A DNA stretch of 64,000 nt from Kineobactrum salinum (GCF_010669285.1 NZ_CP048711.1:2356001-2420000), one strand, 5' to 3'. Shown: positions 1-12,223, counted from the stretch's first letter. Numbers and translations: made by a program. Notes: generated by a model not told the origin, from the sequence alone.

Positions 1-881
1 GTCTTGCTCCAGTAGTTGCTTCAGGTACAGCCCGTAACCGCTCTTCTCCAGCGGCGCGGCCAGCGCCAGCAATTGTTCGGCGTCGATGTAGCCCATGCGG
101 TAGGCGACTTCCTCGGGACAGGCGATCTTAAGGCCCTGGCGCTCCTCCACTACGCGGATGAAATTGGCGGCATCGAGCAGCGAGTTGTGGGTGCCGGTGT
201 CCAGCCAGGCGGTGCCGCGGCTCATGACTTCCACATGCAGGTCACCGCGCTGCAGATAGGCCTTGTTGACGTCAGTGATCTCCAGTTCGCCCCGATGGGA
301 GGGACGGATGTGTCTGGCGATATCGATGACATCGTTGTCGTAGAAATACAGACCGGTGACGGCATAGCGGGATTTGGGCCTGGCCGGCTTTTCCTCGATG
401 TCGCTGGCTACACCGCTGCTGTCGAAACTGACCACGCCATAGCGCTCGGGATCCTGTACATAATAGGCGAACACAGAGGCACCCTGCTGCCGCTGCGCCG
501 CCTTGCGCAAACTGGCGGTGAAACCGCCGCCATAGAATATGTTGTCACCCAGTACCAGCGCTGCGGGTGAGCTGCCGATGAACGCCTCCCCCAGCAGGAA
601 GGCCTGAGCCAGGCCGTCGGGACTTGGCTGAACTGCATAGTTTATGTTGAGGCCCCAGCGTCCGCCGTCTCCGAGCAGCTCGGTGAACGCGGCCTGGTCG
701 CGGGGGTGGTAATAACCAGGATGTCGCGGATACCCGCCAGCATGAGCGTCGCCAGAGGGTAGTAGATCATCGGCTTGTCGTACACCGGCATCAACTGCTT
801 GCTGACTGTGCTGGTCAACGGGTGGAGGCGGGTTCCGGACCCGCCGGCGAGAATAATGCCTTTGTAGCTGGTTGCCGTCAT
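1..881 (-). CDS. rmlA: Glucose-1-phosphate thymidylyltransferase RmlA (frameshifted; 3' end at window edge)
   Basis: Makes dTDP-glucose from glucose-1-phosphate and dTTP, the first step of dTDP-rhamnose synthesis for surface polysaccharide. The N-terminus has the nucleotidyltransferase signature GGSGTRL at residues 13-19 followed by [12 protein letters not shown]. After residue ~57 the frame breaks at a run of five G (702-706, plus strand). Adding one base restores a continuous RmlA with [13 protein letters not shown] and [10 protein letters not shown] down to the window edge, about 294 residues, close to the family length of ~290. The stop codon lies outside the window. Only one lesion is present and the rest is well conserved, so a sequencing error is more likely than a pseudogene. 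The ATG at 879-881 is the family-typical start. Confidence 0.9.
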
Positions 882-988
882 CTGCTACTCCTGGCCAACA
901 GAGTGGGTAAATGAGGCGATTATACGTGAACTGGCGGTCAGCGGGAGCGGTTTCAGAATGATTCCGTCATACTGGCTTTTCTGGCATA

Positions 989-2401
989 TTGACTGCTAGA
1001 ATCCTGGCAAGCGCTGTGCCAGCCGGTCGCAGCGCAGCCCCGGCCCTGTTTCCCGAGGTTGACGTTCAAGGGGACACCGTCATAAGGTATCTTGATACAG
1101 TAGGCCGTGAGTCGCGGGTCCAGCTGCGCGCCGAGGCGTCGCCGCCTGTCCCGGTCCCGTTGGCCGACCCGCCCCTGCGCATTGCGCTGCTGGGTTATCG
1201 CAGCAATCCGCATTCCGGCGGCCAGGGCGTCTATCTGAATTATCTCAGCAAAGCCCTGGTCGAGGCCGGGCATCGTGTCGATGTCATTTCCGGGCCGCCC
1301 TACCCGGTCCTGGACGCCCGAGTGCGGTTGGTCCGGCTGCCAAGCCTGGATCTGTACGAAAATGGTCTGCGGTCGCTGCGAGTGCATCACCTCAGCTCGC
1401 TGGGTAATCTCATCGAATGGGGCAGCAAACTGACGGGCGGTTTTGCTGAACCCTATACGTTTGGCCGGCGGGCGGTGAAATATCTGCGCCGCTATCGGCA
1501 TGACTATGATGTTATCCACGACAACCAGAGTCTCAGCCATGGCATGCTGCAATTGCAGCGGATGGGCCTGCCCCTGCTCACGACGGTGCACCACCCCATC
1601 ACCAATGATCTGCGCATTGCGCTGGGCTCGGCGCGGTCATGGCAACAGCGTCTGATGATCCGGCGCTGGCACTCTTTTCTGCGGATGCAAAAAACGGTGA
1701 TCAAACAGTTGCGGCATGTGGTGACGGTCTCGGACTGCTCGCGCCAGGATATCGCCCGCGATTTCGGCCTGCAGCCGGCGGGCATCGAGCTGGTGCACAA
1801 CGGCATCGATACCGAGGAATTTCGCCCCCTACCCGCGGTGGTCCGCAAACCGTACCGGTTGATGGCGACCGCCTCGGCGGACGCGCCCCTCAAAGGCTTG
1901 CGCTACCTGCTGCTGGCCCATGCCTCGCTGCTGCGGCACTATCCGGATCTGGAATTGTTGGTGGTCGGCAGGCTTCAACCCGGCGGCAAGACCGAGCGAC
2001 TGATCGCGCGCCTGGGGATCGCCGGAAGTGTCCGCTTTGTCAGCGGCATCAGTACCGCAGAGATGGTCCGCTACTATGCGGAGGCCTGCATCGCGGTGGT
2101 GCCCTCGGTCTATGAAGGGTTTGGCCTGCCCGCCGGCGAAGCCATGGCCTGTGGGGTACCGGTGGTATCCACGAATGGCGGAGCCTTGCCGGAGGTCGTC
2201 GGGGATGCCGGCGTCATCGTGCCGACACGCGATGCCGAGGCCCTGGCCGGGGCTGTCGCGGCCTTGCTGGAGGACCCGGCCCGCCGCGCCCGGCTCGCTG
2301 TCACCGGCCGCAGGCGCATTCTCGAGCATTTCAACTGGCGGGTTTGCGCGCAGGCCATGGAAGCCTGCTATCGCAAGGTCATTGCCGATGCAGACTGTTG
2401 A
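989..2401 (+). CDS. Glycosyltransferase family 4 (GT-B) protein
   Basis: A GT-B retaining glycosyltransferase, probably acting at the cytoplasmic face on a surface glycan. The domain starts at about residue 64 (RIALLGYRSNP, then SGGQGVYL). The C-terminal donor-binding half carries the E-x7-E motif as EGFGLPAGE near residues 374-382, followed by MACGVPVV. The start is uncertain: the longest frame begins at TTG 989 without a clear ribosome-binding site, no early in-frame ATG exists, and in-frame GTG 1016 or TTG 1159 are alternatives. The first ~60 residues resemble no domain I know and may not be translated. The gene overlaps the next one by 14 bp, so the two are probably co-translated. Donor and acceptor are unknown. 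Confidence 0.85.
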   Translation: MTARILASAVPAGRSAAPALFPEVDVQGDTVIRYLDTVGRESRVQLRAEASPPVPVPLADPPLRIALLGYRSNPHSGGQGVYLNYLSKALVEAGHRVDVISGPPYPVLDARVRLVRLPSLDLYENGLRSLRVHHLSSLGNLIEWGSKLTGGFAEPYTFGRRAVKYLRRYRHDYDVIHDNQSLSHGMLQLQRMGLPLLTTVHHPITNDLRIALGSARSWQQRLMIRRWHSFLRMQKTVIKQLRHVVTVSDCSRQDIARDFGLQPAGIELVHNGIDTEEFRPLPAVVRKPYRLMATASADAPLKGLRYLLLAHASLLRHYPDLELLVVGRLQPGGKTERLIARLGIAGSVRFVSGISTAEMVRYYAEACIAVVPSVYEGFGLPAGEAMACGVPVVSTNGGALPEVVGDAGVIVPTRDAEALAGAVAALLEDPARRARLAVTGRRRILEHFNWRVCAQAMEACYRKVIADADC

Positions 2402-3104
2402 TTTTATGCACTTGCCGCTGCGGTCGGACGATCGGGTGCTGGATCTGGGTTGCGGTGAGGGGCGCCATGCCATCGCTGCCTATGCCGTTGCCGATGTACA
2501 CGCTGTCGGGGTGGACCTGGCCTGTCAGGACCTGCTGACCACCCGCGACCGCTTCCGGGAATTTGCCGAGCCGGACAATCCCCGCAAGCGATTCGATCTC
2601 GCCGCGGCATCGGCACTGGCGCTGCCGTTTGCCGATGCCAGTTTCGACCGGGTAATCTGTTCCGAGGTGCTGGAGCATATTGATGATTATCACGGTGTGT
2701 TGCTGGAGATACGGCGGGTGCTGAAGCCCGCGGGCACATTGTGTGTCAGTGTGCCGCGCCGCTGGCCCGAACGCCTGTGCTGGGCCCTCAGCGAGGAGTA
2801 TCACCTGGTGCCAGGGGGGCATGTGCGAATATTCCATGAGCGGCGCCTGTGGACTGAAATCGAGCGCCTGGGCTTCTTCTGTTATCACCGACACGGCGCC
2901 CATGCTCTGCACAGTCCCTACTGGTGGTTGCAATGCCTGTTCTGGCGCAATCGTCAGCGCAATCCCCTGGTCCGGTATTACCATCGATTGCTGGTCTGGG
3001 ACATGATGCGCCGGCCGCTGCTGACCAGGACCCTGGAGCGCTGGCTGAATCCGCTGCTGGGTAAAAGTGTGGTCGCCTATTTCAGCAAGGAGAGTTGCGC
3101 GTGA
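2388..3104 (+). CDS. Class I SAM-dependent methyltransferase
   Basis: A 238-residue Rossmann-fold methyltransferase of the Methyltransf_11 type. Motif I is VLDLGCGEG at residues 17-25. The later acidic and post-I elements are visible as LPFADASFDRVICSEVLEHI, typical of this family. Chosen start is ATG 2388, which overlaps the end of the glycosyltransferase gene; an upstream open frame exists but runs inside that gene. The stop TGA overlaps a GTG start of the next gene (GTGA), which suggests an operon of three genes. The context points to modification of a glycan or glycolipid. The substrate cannot be read from sequence. Confidence 0.85.
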   Translation: MQTVDFMHLPLRSDDRVLDLGCGEGRHAIAAYAVADVHAVGVDLACQDLLTTRDRFREFAEPDNPRKRFDLAAASALALPFADASFDRVICSEVLEHIDDYHGVLLEIRRVLKPAGTLCVSVPRRWPERLCWALSEEYHLVPGGHVRIFHERRLWTEIERLGFFCYHRHGAHALHSPYWWLQCLFWRNRQRNPLVRYYHRLLVWDMMRRPLLTRTLERWLNPLLGKSVVAYFSKESCA

Positions 3105-4173
3105 GCGGCCTGTACCTGGGTCGCGGCCTGTTTCCACAGGAATTTCTGCGTGCCACGGTCGATTTCCTGCTGGCGACCCAGCGCCCGAGCGGCGAGATTC
3201 CCTGGTTCGAGGGGGCTACACAGACCCCTGGGACCATGTCGAGGCAGCCATGGGCCTGTCGACCGGCGGTGAGCATGCCGCAGCAGCGCGGGCCTATCGC
3301 TGGCTGGCTCGATTGCAGCTGGAGGACGGCAGTTGGTGGGCCTCCTATCGCGGTGACACGGTGAACAACAATCAGCGCCGTGAAAGCAACTTTGTGGCCT
3401 ATGTGGCCACCGGTGTATGGCACCATTTCCTGGTCACCGGCGACCTCCAATTCCTGCGCGAGATGTGGCCGGTGGTGCAGCGGGCGGTGGGCTTCGTGCT
3501 GCGCCTGCAGGGGCCGCAGGGCGAGATCGACTGGGCCGTGGATGCCCGTGGCGAGTCCATGGGCGATGCCCTGGTGACCGGCTGCAGCTCAATTTTCAAG
3601 AGCCTGGAGTGCGCCTGCAATATCGCGGTGTGCATGGGAGAGCCCCGCCCCGCCTGGTCGCAGGCGAGGGCGGAGCTCGGTGTGGCGCTGCGCTCACGTC
3701 CCGGGCGTTTCGACCGCAGTTGGGAGAGCAAGGCGCGCTTTTCAATGGACTGGTTCTATCCGGTGCTGGCCGGGGTGTACAGCGCGGCTCCGGCGCGCGC
3801 CAGGCTGGCGGCCCGCTGGGGCGAATTCGTGCAGCAGGGGCTGGGCTGTCGCTGTGTAGCCGATGAGCCCTGGGTGACTGTGGCCGAATCCTGCGAATTG
3901 GCAATGGCGCTGCTGGCGGCGGGCGATCACGCCAGGGCGGTGGAACTCTACAGCTGGCTGCACCAGTGGCGCAGCGAGGACGGGGCTTATTGGACCGGCT
4001 ACCAGTTTGTGGAGGACCTGCTGTGGCCCGAGGAGAAGCCGACCTGGACAGCCGCTGCAATTCTGTTGGCCGCGGATGCCCTGACCGGACATACCGGTGC
4101 TGCCGAGCTGTTTACCAGGGTGCAATTGCTGGACGGCAGCAGCACCTTCCAGCGTCGTCTTCAGGACCAGTGA
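3101..4173 (+). CDS. Six-hairpin / prenyltransferase-like protein of a glycan cluster (frameshifted)
   Basis: An alpha/alpha-barrel-type protein of about 357 residues, of the kind annotated as prenyltransferase or six-hairpin glycosidase-like. It has repeated helical blocks containing QRPSGEIPWFEG, QLEDGSWWASY and SEDGAYWTGYQF. The frame is broken at a run of five G (3211-3215). Inserting one G joins EIPWFEGG to YTDPWDHVEAAMGL and gives an uninterrupted protein. The GTG start at 3101 overlaps the preceding methyltransferase stop (GTGA). No catalytic residues could be assigned with confidence. It is probably translationally coupled with the GT4 and methyltransferase genes and converges on the next gene with a 15-bp gap. 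Function is unknown. Confidence 0.7.
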
Positions 4174-4188
4174 CGCGGCGGGACTGCG

Positions 4189-4806
4189 CTACAGCCGTCG
4201 CAGCCCCGCCAGGCTGCCCACCTGCCCGATCAGTGTGAACAGCCCTGACTGTAACGCCAGTCTGTAGATTGCCCGCGGCGCCTGGCCGCCCTCCCCGGCA
4301 TCGGCGTAGACATCGTGAATGGCCAGAATGCCATCGCGCTGTATATGTCCTGACCAGCTGCGGTAATCGTCCAGCGCGGTGTCCAGGCTGTGGCCGCCGT
4401 CGATGAACAGCATGGCCAGAGGCGTATGCCAGTGACGGGCCGCCGCTGTCGAACTGGCGACGATAGGTACCACTACCTCATTCAGGCCGGCGTTGGCGAT
4501 ATTGCGGCGGAACTCGCGAAAGCTGTCCATTGAACCCAGCTCGTCGTCATAGAGTTCGGGGTCGTGAAAGATTTCCCCGGACTGGTGCTCCTCGGAGCCG
4601 CGATGATGATCCAGGGCAAAGACGGTGCTGTTGTACTCGCGGGCGGCCAGGCCCAGACAGATGGTGGACTTGCCACAGTAGCTGCCGATCTCCAGTACCG
4701 GCCCGTGGCGGCAGGCAGCGAGGGCCCAGCGGTACAGGGTCTGCGCCTCGGCGGGATCCAGAAAGCCCTTGATCAGTTCGAATTGGGGGGGCAAACCGGG
4801 GATCAT
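4189..4806 (-). CDS. Class I SAM-dependent methyltransferase (Methyltransf_24 type)
   Basis: A 205-residue methyltransferase. The SAM motif GPVLEIGSYCGKST lies near residues 34-47, a later acidic stretch LFIDGGHS follows (around residues 132-139), and there is an IHDVYAD segment. This is the pattern of the Methyltransf_24 group, often linked to polysaccharide or cephalosporin-hydroxylase-like proteins. It faces the GT4 operon tail to tail, so it may be part of the same surface-glycan locus but transcribed separately. The ATG at 4804-4806 is the only sensible start. The substrate is unknown. Confidence 0.8.
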   Translation of the reverse strand: MIPGLPPQFELIKGFLDPAEAQTLYRWALAACRHGPVLEIGSYCGKSTICLGLAAREYNSTVFALDHHRGSEEHQSGEIFHDPELYDDELGSMDSFREFRRNIANAGLNEVVVPIVASSTAAARHWHTPLAMLFIDGGHSLDTALDDYRSWSGHIQRDGILAIHDVYADAGEGGQAPRAIYRLALQSGLFTLIGQVGSLAGLRRL

Positions 4807-4833
4807 GCCGTGCCAGCCCGCCCGGGGGCGCGC

Positions 4834-6261
4834 TCAGGGCGTGCCGGTGGCGGTGGGTGGCGGCGGCTCCTGCAGCGCCTCATTGAGGTCGTAGACGTCC
4901 TCGGGACTCAGCAGGCCGGCAGCCTCTTTCAGGCGCAGTGAGTTGATAATATAGTCATAGCGGCTGTTGGCGTAATCCCGTTGGGCCGCGAACAGGGTAT
5001 TTTGCGCGTTCAACACATCGACCACGTTGCGGGTGCCGACTTCATATCCGGCCTGGGTGGCATCCAGCGCGCTCCTGGAAGAGACAATGGCCTGGGCCCG
5101 GGCAGCTACCCGGGAAACATCACTGACGACGGTCATGTGCAGCGAGCGGGCATCGGTGATCGTATTGCGGGTCAGGTTGATGCGGTTTTCCCGGGCGACA
5201 TTGAATTCCTCGGCCGCGCGCCGGCGATTCGAGCTTACGGCCCCGCCGCTGTAGAGCGGGATATGAAGCCTGATCCGCCAGCTGCTGTCCTCCAGTTCCT
5301 GGTTCGGGGAGGTGTCGAAGCCGGTTGTCGGTCTGCGCGTCAGGGTGCCGTCGGTGTCGTAGTCATTGTAGTTGTAGGTCCCGGTGATGCGGGGAGCATG
5401 TTCCATTTTGTTGGCCCTGGCGGTCTGCCTGGCGACCTCTTCTGCGTGCCGTGCTGCCTGCAGATTGAAGTTGTTCTCCAGCGCAAAATCGACCCAGGCG
5501 GCGCGGTCAGCAGGCTGCGGCAGCTGCGCGCTGAAGTCTTCCTTGAGCAGGTGGACGCTGCCGTGATCCTTGCCGGTCAGCACTGACAGCCGCTCCAGTG
5601 CGACTGACACATTGTTCTCATCGGTGATGCGATTGACTTCGGCCAGGTCGCGTGCGGCCTGCGCTTCGTAGACGTCGGTGACAGCGATCAGGCCCACCTC
5701 GAAGCGCTGCTGTGTCTGCTCCAGCTGGCGATTGAAGGCGCGCTCCTGGGCACGTGATGCCTCCAGATTGTCCTGCGCCCGCAGTACCGCCAGATAGGCT
5801 TCCACTACCCGCAGGATCAGGTCCTGCTGATTGGCGGCGAAGGTCGCCTCCGCCTGTTTGGTGAACTCCTTGCCGGACTGGAAACTGAACCAGGCAGGCA
5901 GGTCGAACAGGGGCTGGCTCAGTGTGATCTGGTAGCCCTTTTCGGTGGTATCGGTATCGGTGTGGGTCTCCAGTGTCGTGACACCGTCGCCACCGCCAGC
6001 GTCATCTCCGAAGGTAAAACTCTCGCCAACCACTGTCTGGTCGGTTTCGGTATAGTCGTAGTTGGCCTCCAGCTGTGGCAGCAGGCCGGAGCGCTGCAAG
6101 CGTTCGGTTTCCAGGTTGGCGCGGTACTGGGCTTCGTCTGCCTTGAGTTGGGCGTCATTGGCCAGCGCCTGTTCGTAAATGTCTCTCAGGGATTCTGCGC
6201 GGGCGGACAATGCGACCAGCGCAAGTGTCAGCGCCAGTACTGCGCCTGCGATCCTTCTCAT
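4834..6261 (-). CDS. tolC: TolC family outer membrane efflux channel
   Basis: The outer-membrane/periplasmic channel of tripartite drug efflux and type I secretion systems; 475 residues, similar to E. coli TolC. It has a signal peptide of about 22 residues ending SARA, then the mature start ESLRDIYEQALANDAQL. Two long coiled helical repeats follow, with TolC-typical segments such as EQTQQRFEVGLIAVTDVYEAQA and ATQAGYEVGTRNVVDVLNAQ. The tail is proline-rich. ATG 6261 is preferred over the in-frame TTG at 6264 because GGAGGAAGG sits about 6 bases upstream. It is divergent from the yqiB-cpdA-parE genes, which in E. coli also lie next to tolC. Confidence 0.95.
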   Translation of the reverse strand: MRRIAGAVLALTLALVALSARAESLRDIYEQALANDAQLKADEAQYRANLETERLQRSGLLPQLEANYDYTETDQTVVGESFTFGDDAGGGDGVTTLETHTDTDTTEKGYQITLSQPLFDLPAWFSFQSGKEFTKQAEATFAANQQDLILRVVEAYLAVLRAQDNLEASRAQERAFNRQLEQTQQRFEVGLIAVTDVYEAQAARDLAEVNRITDENNVSVALERLSVLTGKDHGSVHLLKEDFSAQLPQPADRAAWVDFALENNFNLQAARHAEEVARQTARANKMEHAPRITGTYNYNDYDTDGTLTRRPTTGFDTSPNQELEDSSWRIRLHIPLYSGGAVSSNRRRAAEEFNVARENRINLTRNTITDARSLHMTVVSDVSRVAARAQAIVSSRSALDATQAGYEVGTRNVVDVLNAQNTLFAAQRDYANSRYDYIINSLRLKEAAGLLSPEDVYDLNEALQEPPPPTATGTP

Positions 6262-6464
6262 CAACCCTTCCTCCGTGGTTCATCCATCTTCAGGGTCTGG
6301 GAGTTTAGCAGCCTGTGCCTTTTCGCGCATGCCCAAAGCTCCGGGGAAAAGGTGTAAATTGCGGCGGTTTCTGTCATCGTAAGTGCTACACTCCAGATTC
6401 GCTGGTGCCCTGGGCCGCAATTGTCGCCCAGGCACCGGATTTTATTCAGGAAAGACGGGGAACA

Positions 6465-6920
6465 GTGGTGCAGCGGGTAAACAAACAACCGTTCAAGATA
6501 GACCTGGTGCGCCTGCACGCGCTGTGTGAGGCGAACTATGTTCGCCTGTTGCGTCTGTTTCCGGACTATGAACAGGGCAATACACGCGAATTTTCTGTGG
6601 GTACTGCAAAGGTCAGGCTGGAGGTGTTGGAGCGCAGTCGCTACACGACCTTCTTCCGCCTGCACCAGAGCCACGCCGAGGATCGCTGGCTCGGCCACCT
6701 GGTGGTGGATGTGCGGGCCTACCACGATGCCGGGATGCTGGAAGTGGGCGCATTTCAGTCGCACCGGCAGATACAGGCGCGCTACCATTATCCCAACAGC
6801 CGGATGTTCCAGCAGGACGAGAAGCTGCAACAAAACCAGTTCCTGGCCGACTGGCTGGAACATTGCCGGGCCAATGGCCGTGCCTCCATTCCGGCTGGAT
6901 TCAGCCGTTCATCGTTCTGA
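6465..6920 (+). CDS. yqiB: DUF1249 (YqiB) family protein
   Basis: A small cytoplasmic protein of ~150 residues of unknown function. The family signature is clear: LCEANYVRLLRLFP, later SRYTTFFRL, VDVRAYHDAGMLEV, ARYHYPN and a C-terminal QDEKLQQNQFLADWL. The start is one of two tandem GTG codons at 6465 or 6468, downstream of GGGGAACA; 6465 is reported but 6468 fits the ribosome-binding-site spacing equally well. In E. coli the order is nudF-yqiB-cpdA-parE with yqiA. Here nudF and yqiA are missing and cpdA follows after 21 bp. Confidence 0.85.
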   Translation: MVQRVNKQPFKIDLVRLHALCEANYVRLLRLFPDYEQGNTREFSVGTAKVRLEVLERSRYTTFFRLHQSHAEDRWLGHLVVDVRAYHDAGMLEVGAFQSHRQIQARYHYPNSRMFQQDEKLQQNQFLADWLEHCRANGRASIPAGFSRSSF

Positions 6921-6941
6921 GGCCGCTCCGGCAGCGCTGCC

Positions 6942-7781
6942 ATGAGTGAGTTTCGCCATCTGCGCCATCATGCCGGAGCCAGCGGTGACACTGTGCACCT
7001 GCTGCAGCTCACCGATACCCACCTGGAGCGGGAGTTCGGCGGCAAGCTGCTGGGCATGGATACCGATCACTCCCTGCAGGCTGTGATCAGTCAGGCCGCC
7101 CGGGAGCGGCCGCAGGTGGATGCCCTGCTGGGGACCGGTGACATGTCCAATCACGGTTCGCTGGAGGCCTACCGGCGCCTCAAATCCTACTTCGCCCAGC
7201 TCTGCGGACAACAGTTCTGGCTGCCCGGCAACCACGACGACCGCAGCCTGATGGCACTTGTGGACGACGCCGGTGTGTTGCTCTCCAATGATATCCGTAT
7301 CGGTGCCTGGCAGCTGGTGCTGCTGGACTCGCAGATCCCGGGACGGGTGGGTGGCAGGCTGGGTCCGGGCCAGCTGGCCCTGCTGCGCGCGGCGCTGGAT
7401 GAGGGAGCGGCGGCGGGACTGTACAGCCTGGTCTGTCTGCACCACCAGCCCGTCGCTATTGGCTCTCGCTGGCTGGATCGGCAGATGGTGGCTGATGCTG
7501 ACGAGTTCTTTGCCACATTGGCGGGCTATCCCCGGGTGAGAGGTATCCTGTGGGGCCATATTCACCAGCAGGTGGATCGGGAGTGGCAGGGGCGTCGGCT
7601 GATGGCATCGCCCTCAACCTGTGTCCAGTTTGCGCCCGGCAGCGACAACTTCAAGGCCGATGCTGCGGCACCGGGCTATCGCTGGCTGGAGCTGCACAGT
7701 GATGGCCGCATCGACAGCGGCATCTCGCGAGTGGAAGATCAGCATTTCGAGGTCGATCTGGAGTCGGGCGGCTACCTGTAG
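6942..7781 (+). CDS. cpdA: 3',5'-cyclic AMP phosphodiesterase CpdA
   Basis: A class III metallophosphoesterase expected to hydrolyse cAMP to AMP. All dinuclear-metal motifs are visible in order: LTDTHL, GTGDMSNHG, LPGNHDD, LHHQP and GHIHQQ. The length of 279 residues matches E. coli CpdA (275). The location between yqiB and parE is the standard gammaproteobacterial one. The cytoplasmic location is expected because there is no signal peptide. Nothing is odd in the reading frame. Confidence 0.92.
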   Translation: MSEFRHLRHHAGASGDTVHLLQLTDTHLEREFGGKLLGMDTDHSLQAVISQAARERPQVDALLGTGDMSNHGSLEAYRRLKSYFAQLCGQQFWLPGNHDDRSLMALVDDAGVLLSNDIRIGAWQLVLLDSQIPGRVGGRLGPGQLALLRAALDEGAAAGLYSLVCLHHQPVAIGSRWLDRQMVADADEFFATLAGYPRVRGILWGHIHQQVDREWQGRRLMASPSTCVQFAPGSDNFKADAAAPGYRWLELHSDGRIDSGISRVEDQHFEVDLESGGYL

Positions 7782-7872
7782 GCGCTTCTGGAACAAGTCC
7801 TGAAGGCCGGGCCCGGGGTGGACAGCGGACCGCCGCTTTTTGGCACCGAATGTCGCAGCCCGTTTTGCCTGA

Positions 7873-9819
<1,947 letters not shown>

Positions 9820-9835
9820 GCCGGTGTCCCGTTCA

Positions 9836-9867
9836 GGTGGCGCCTCAGGGACTGCGGAGGCGTCACC
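9836..9867. terminator. Stem-loop after parE
   Basis: An 11-bp inverted repeat (9836-9846 and 9857-9867, one G-U pair) sits between parE and the convergent yqaE-type gene. It is not followed by a T run, so it may be a weak or bidirectional terminator rather than a classical one. This is inferred from position and pairing only. Confidence 0.4.
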
Positions 9868-9892
9868 GAATTGAACAGAGCCAGGCTGAATA

Positions 9893-10066
9893 CTAGTGCT
9901 TAAGTATCACATACAAGGCATGAATAATGCCGGGAACAAAACCCAGCAGGGTAAGCAGTATGTTCAGCCAGAAATGCCCTTTCAGGCCCACTTCCAGAAA
10001 CACACCCAGCGGGGGCAGCAAAATGGCAAACAGAATCTTGATGGGATCGGTGGCAGTGACGGCCAT
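9893..10066 (-). CDS. YqaE/Pmp3 family small membrane protein
   Basis: A 57-residue, two-helix membrane peptide of the Pmp3/UPF0057 family, which in bacteria and plants is linked to membrane-potential and salt stress. The family core is visible as ILFAILLPPLGVFLEVG, followed by WLNILLTLLGFVPGIIHALYVI. The ATG at 10064-10066 is chosen because the upstream in-frame extension has no family match. It stands alone, converging on parE. Confidence 0.85.
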   Translation of the reverse strand: MAVTATDPIKILFAILLPPLGVFLEVGLKGHFWLNILLTLLGFVPGIIHALYVILKH

Positions 10067-10357
10067 GATGGCTCCTCGGGAGTAAGAGTGTTGAATAGAG
10101 CCTAGCGCCAGCATGATTGCGGGTCTGTACGCTCTCGCACGGTATCCGGCGCGGCAGGATCCCCGCACCCAGCGGCTGAACGCAGTGCCGCGGAGCCGAT
10201 CGATATTGTCGCGGTGCTTGAGCAGTGTCCGCGGTAGCATACGATCATCGAAACCGAAGCTGCTGCGCAGCCCTGTGGTGATGGGATTCCGGTGCGGGCG
10301 CGGTCAGCATGAGGTGCAAATCGACCGACACTGGTCTACTCTTGGGGCAGGGAGAGG

Positions 10358-12223
10358 GTGGAGTTTTCGGTGTCTATGTCGAGCAACTACTACGAGCGGC
10401 TGGTAGAGGAGACGCCGGATGCATTGATCGCCACTTCTCCCGACGGCGAGATTCTGCACTGGAACCAGGGCGCGGAGCAGACCTTTGGTTATACGCGCGA
10501 GGAAGCGCTGGGGCGATCCCTTTACGAGCTGACTGTTCCACCCGATCTGATCGAAGAAGAAAAAGCCATCTATCGGGATGCATTGCGAACGGATGTCGCG
10601 ACCTATGAATCCTACCGGCGGCGCAAGGACGGTTCGCTGGTCTATATCAATATCTCGATGCGGGCGGTCAAGGATCCCCTTGGCGAGCTGCTATATTTCG
10701 TTACCAACAAGAAGGATGTTACCCACCTCAAGGCCAGGCGCGATGCCAAGCTGCTGGAGGCACGCTATCGCGATCTGCTGGAATCCACTCCCGACGCGAT
10801 AATCATGGTCAATACCTCGGGCCGTATTGTACTGGCCAATGGCCAGGCGGAAGAGGTTTTTGGCTGGGAACGGACCGAATTACTGGGCAAGCCGATCGAG
10901 ATACTGCTACCACAGCGCTATGGTAGTCAGCACGTTCGGCACCGCTCTGGCTACCTAGAACAACCGCGCACCCGCTCCATGGGTGCGGGTCTTGAGTTGT
11001 ACGGGCTGCGCAAGAACGGCACAGAGTTCCCGGTGGAGATCAGCCTGAGCCCGCTCAAGACCGAAGAAGGCATTCTGGTAATGAGTGCGATCCGTGATAT
11101 CACGGTGCGCAAGAAGGCGGATGCTAAGTTCAGGGATCTGCTCGAGTCGGCCCCGGATGCGATGATCATCGTCAACGGCGAGGGCGAAATCGTGCTGGTG
11201 AATTCGCAGTCGGAAAAGTTGTTCGGCTACAGTCGTGACGAGATGCTGGCCCAGAAAGTCGAGATGTTGCTGCCGGTACGCTATCGCGCCAGTCATCCTG
11301 GCCACCGTGACCGTTTTTTCAGGGAGCCCAGGGTGCGCCCGATGGGTGTGGGCCTTGAGTTGTACGGGCTGCGCAAGAACGGCACCGAGTTCCCGATCGA
11401 GATCAGTCTCAGCCCATTGGAGACCGAAGAGGGAGTGCTGGTATCGAGCGCGATCCGCGACATAACGGATCGCAAGCGTGTCGAGCAGGAACTGCAGGAA
11501 AAGAACGTCGAACTGGAACAGGCCAACAATGCCAAGGACAATTTCCTCGCAGCGATGAGCCATGAATTGCGTACCCCGTTGAATGCAATCATCGGATTTA
11601 CCGGCACCCTGTTGATGAAGTTGCCCGGTCCATTGACAGTCGATCAGGAAAAGCAGCTCACCACAGTGCAGCGCAGTGCCAGACATCTGCTGGCCCTGAT
11701 CAATGATCTGCTGGATCTGGCCAAGATCGGTGCCGGGAAGATGGAGTTGCAACTGGAATCTGTGGATTGCCGCGAGGTGATAGAGGAGGTTATCGCCACG
11801 CTACGGCCCAGCGCCGAGTCCAGAGGGCTGCGTTTGCTGGCACACGCCGGTACGGCACCGCTGGTGTTTTTGGTGGACCGGAGAGCGCTCAGTCAGATTG
11901 TGCTCAACCTGAGCAACAATGCGATCAAATTCACGGAACAGGGCAGCGTAGAGATCTATTGCCGTCGCTGGGAGGAAGAGGGTGAGACAGGGCTGCAGAT
12001 AGACGTGGTGGATACTGGCGTCGGCATCCAGCCCGAAGACCAGGAGAATCTGTTTTCGGCCTTCACCCAGCTGGACGTTAACACCCGGCGCCAGCGGGAG
12101 GGTTCCGGCCTGGGATTGCATTTGAGCCAGAAGCTGGCCGCGCTGCTCGGTGGCAGCATAAGCTGCAAGAGCAGCTACGGCCAGGGCAGTACATTCACAC
12201 TGCGGATCCGGGACAACGGCTGA
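10358..12223 (+). CDS. PAS-domain sensor histidine kinase
   Basis: A probably soluble sensor kinase of 621 residues with no membrane segment. Three PAS domains lie at about residues 10-130, 135-255 and 260-375. HisKA has the phosphoacceptor motif [10 protein letters not shown] near residue 401, and HATPase_c covers ~500-618 with NLSNNAIKF and the DTGVGI box. The second and third PAS domains are near-copies, both containing [14 protein letters not shown], which indicates an internal duplication. The start may be GTG 10358 or ATG 10376. It overlaps the next gene by one base (TGATG), so the phospho-partner is very probably that response regulator. Confidence 0.9.
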   Translation: MEFSVSMSSNYYERLVEETPDALIATSPDGEILHWNQGAEQTFGYTREEALGRSLYELTVPPDLIEEEKAIYRDALRTDVATYESYRRRKDGSLVYINISMRAVKDPLGELLYFVTNKKDVTHLKARRDAKLLEARYRDLLESTPDAIIMVNTSGRIVLANGQAEEVFGWERTELLGKPIEILLPQRYGSQHVRHRSGYLEQPRTRSMGAGLELYGLRKNGTEFPVEISLSPLKTEEGILVMSAIRDITVRKKADAKFRDLLESAPDAMIIVNGEGEIVLVNSQSEKLFGYSRDEMLAQKVEMLLPVRYRASHPGHRDRFFREPRVRPMGVGLELYGLRKNGTEFPIEISLSPLETEEGVLVSSAIRDITDRKRVEQELQEKNVELEQANNAKDNFLAAMSHELRTPLNAIIGFTGTLLMKLPGPLTVDQEKQLTTVQRSARHLLALINDLLDLAKIGAGKMELQLESVDCREVIEEVIATLRPSAESRGLRLLAHAGTAPLVFLVDRRALSQIVLNLSNNAIKFTEQGSVEIYCRRWEEEGETGLQIDVVDTGVGIQPEDQENLFSAFTQLDVNTRRQREGSGLGLHLSQKLAALLGGSISCKSSYGQGSTFTLRIRDNG

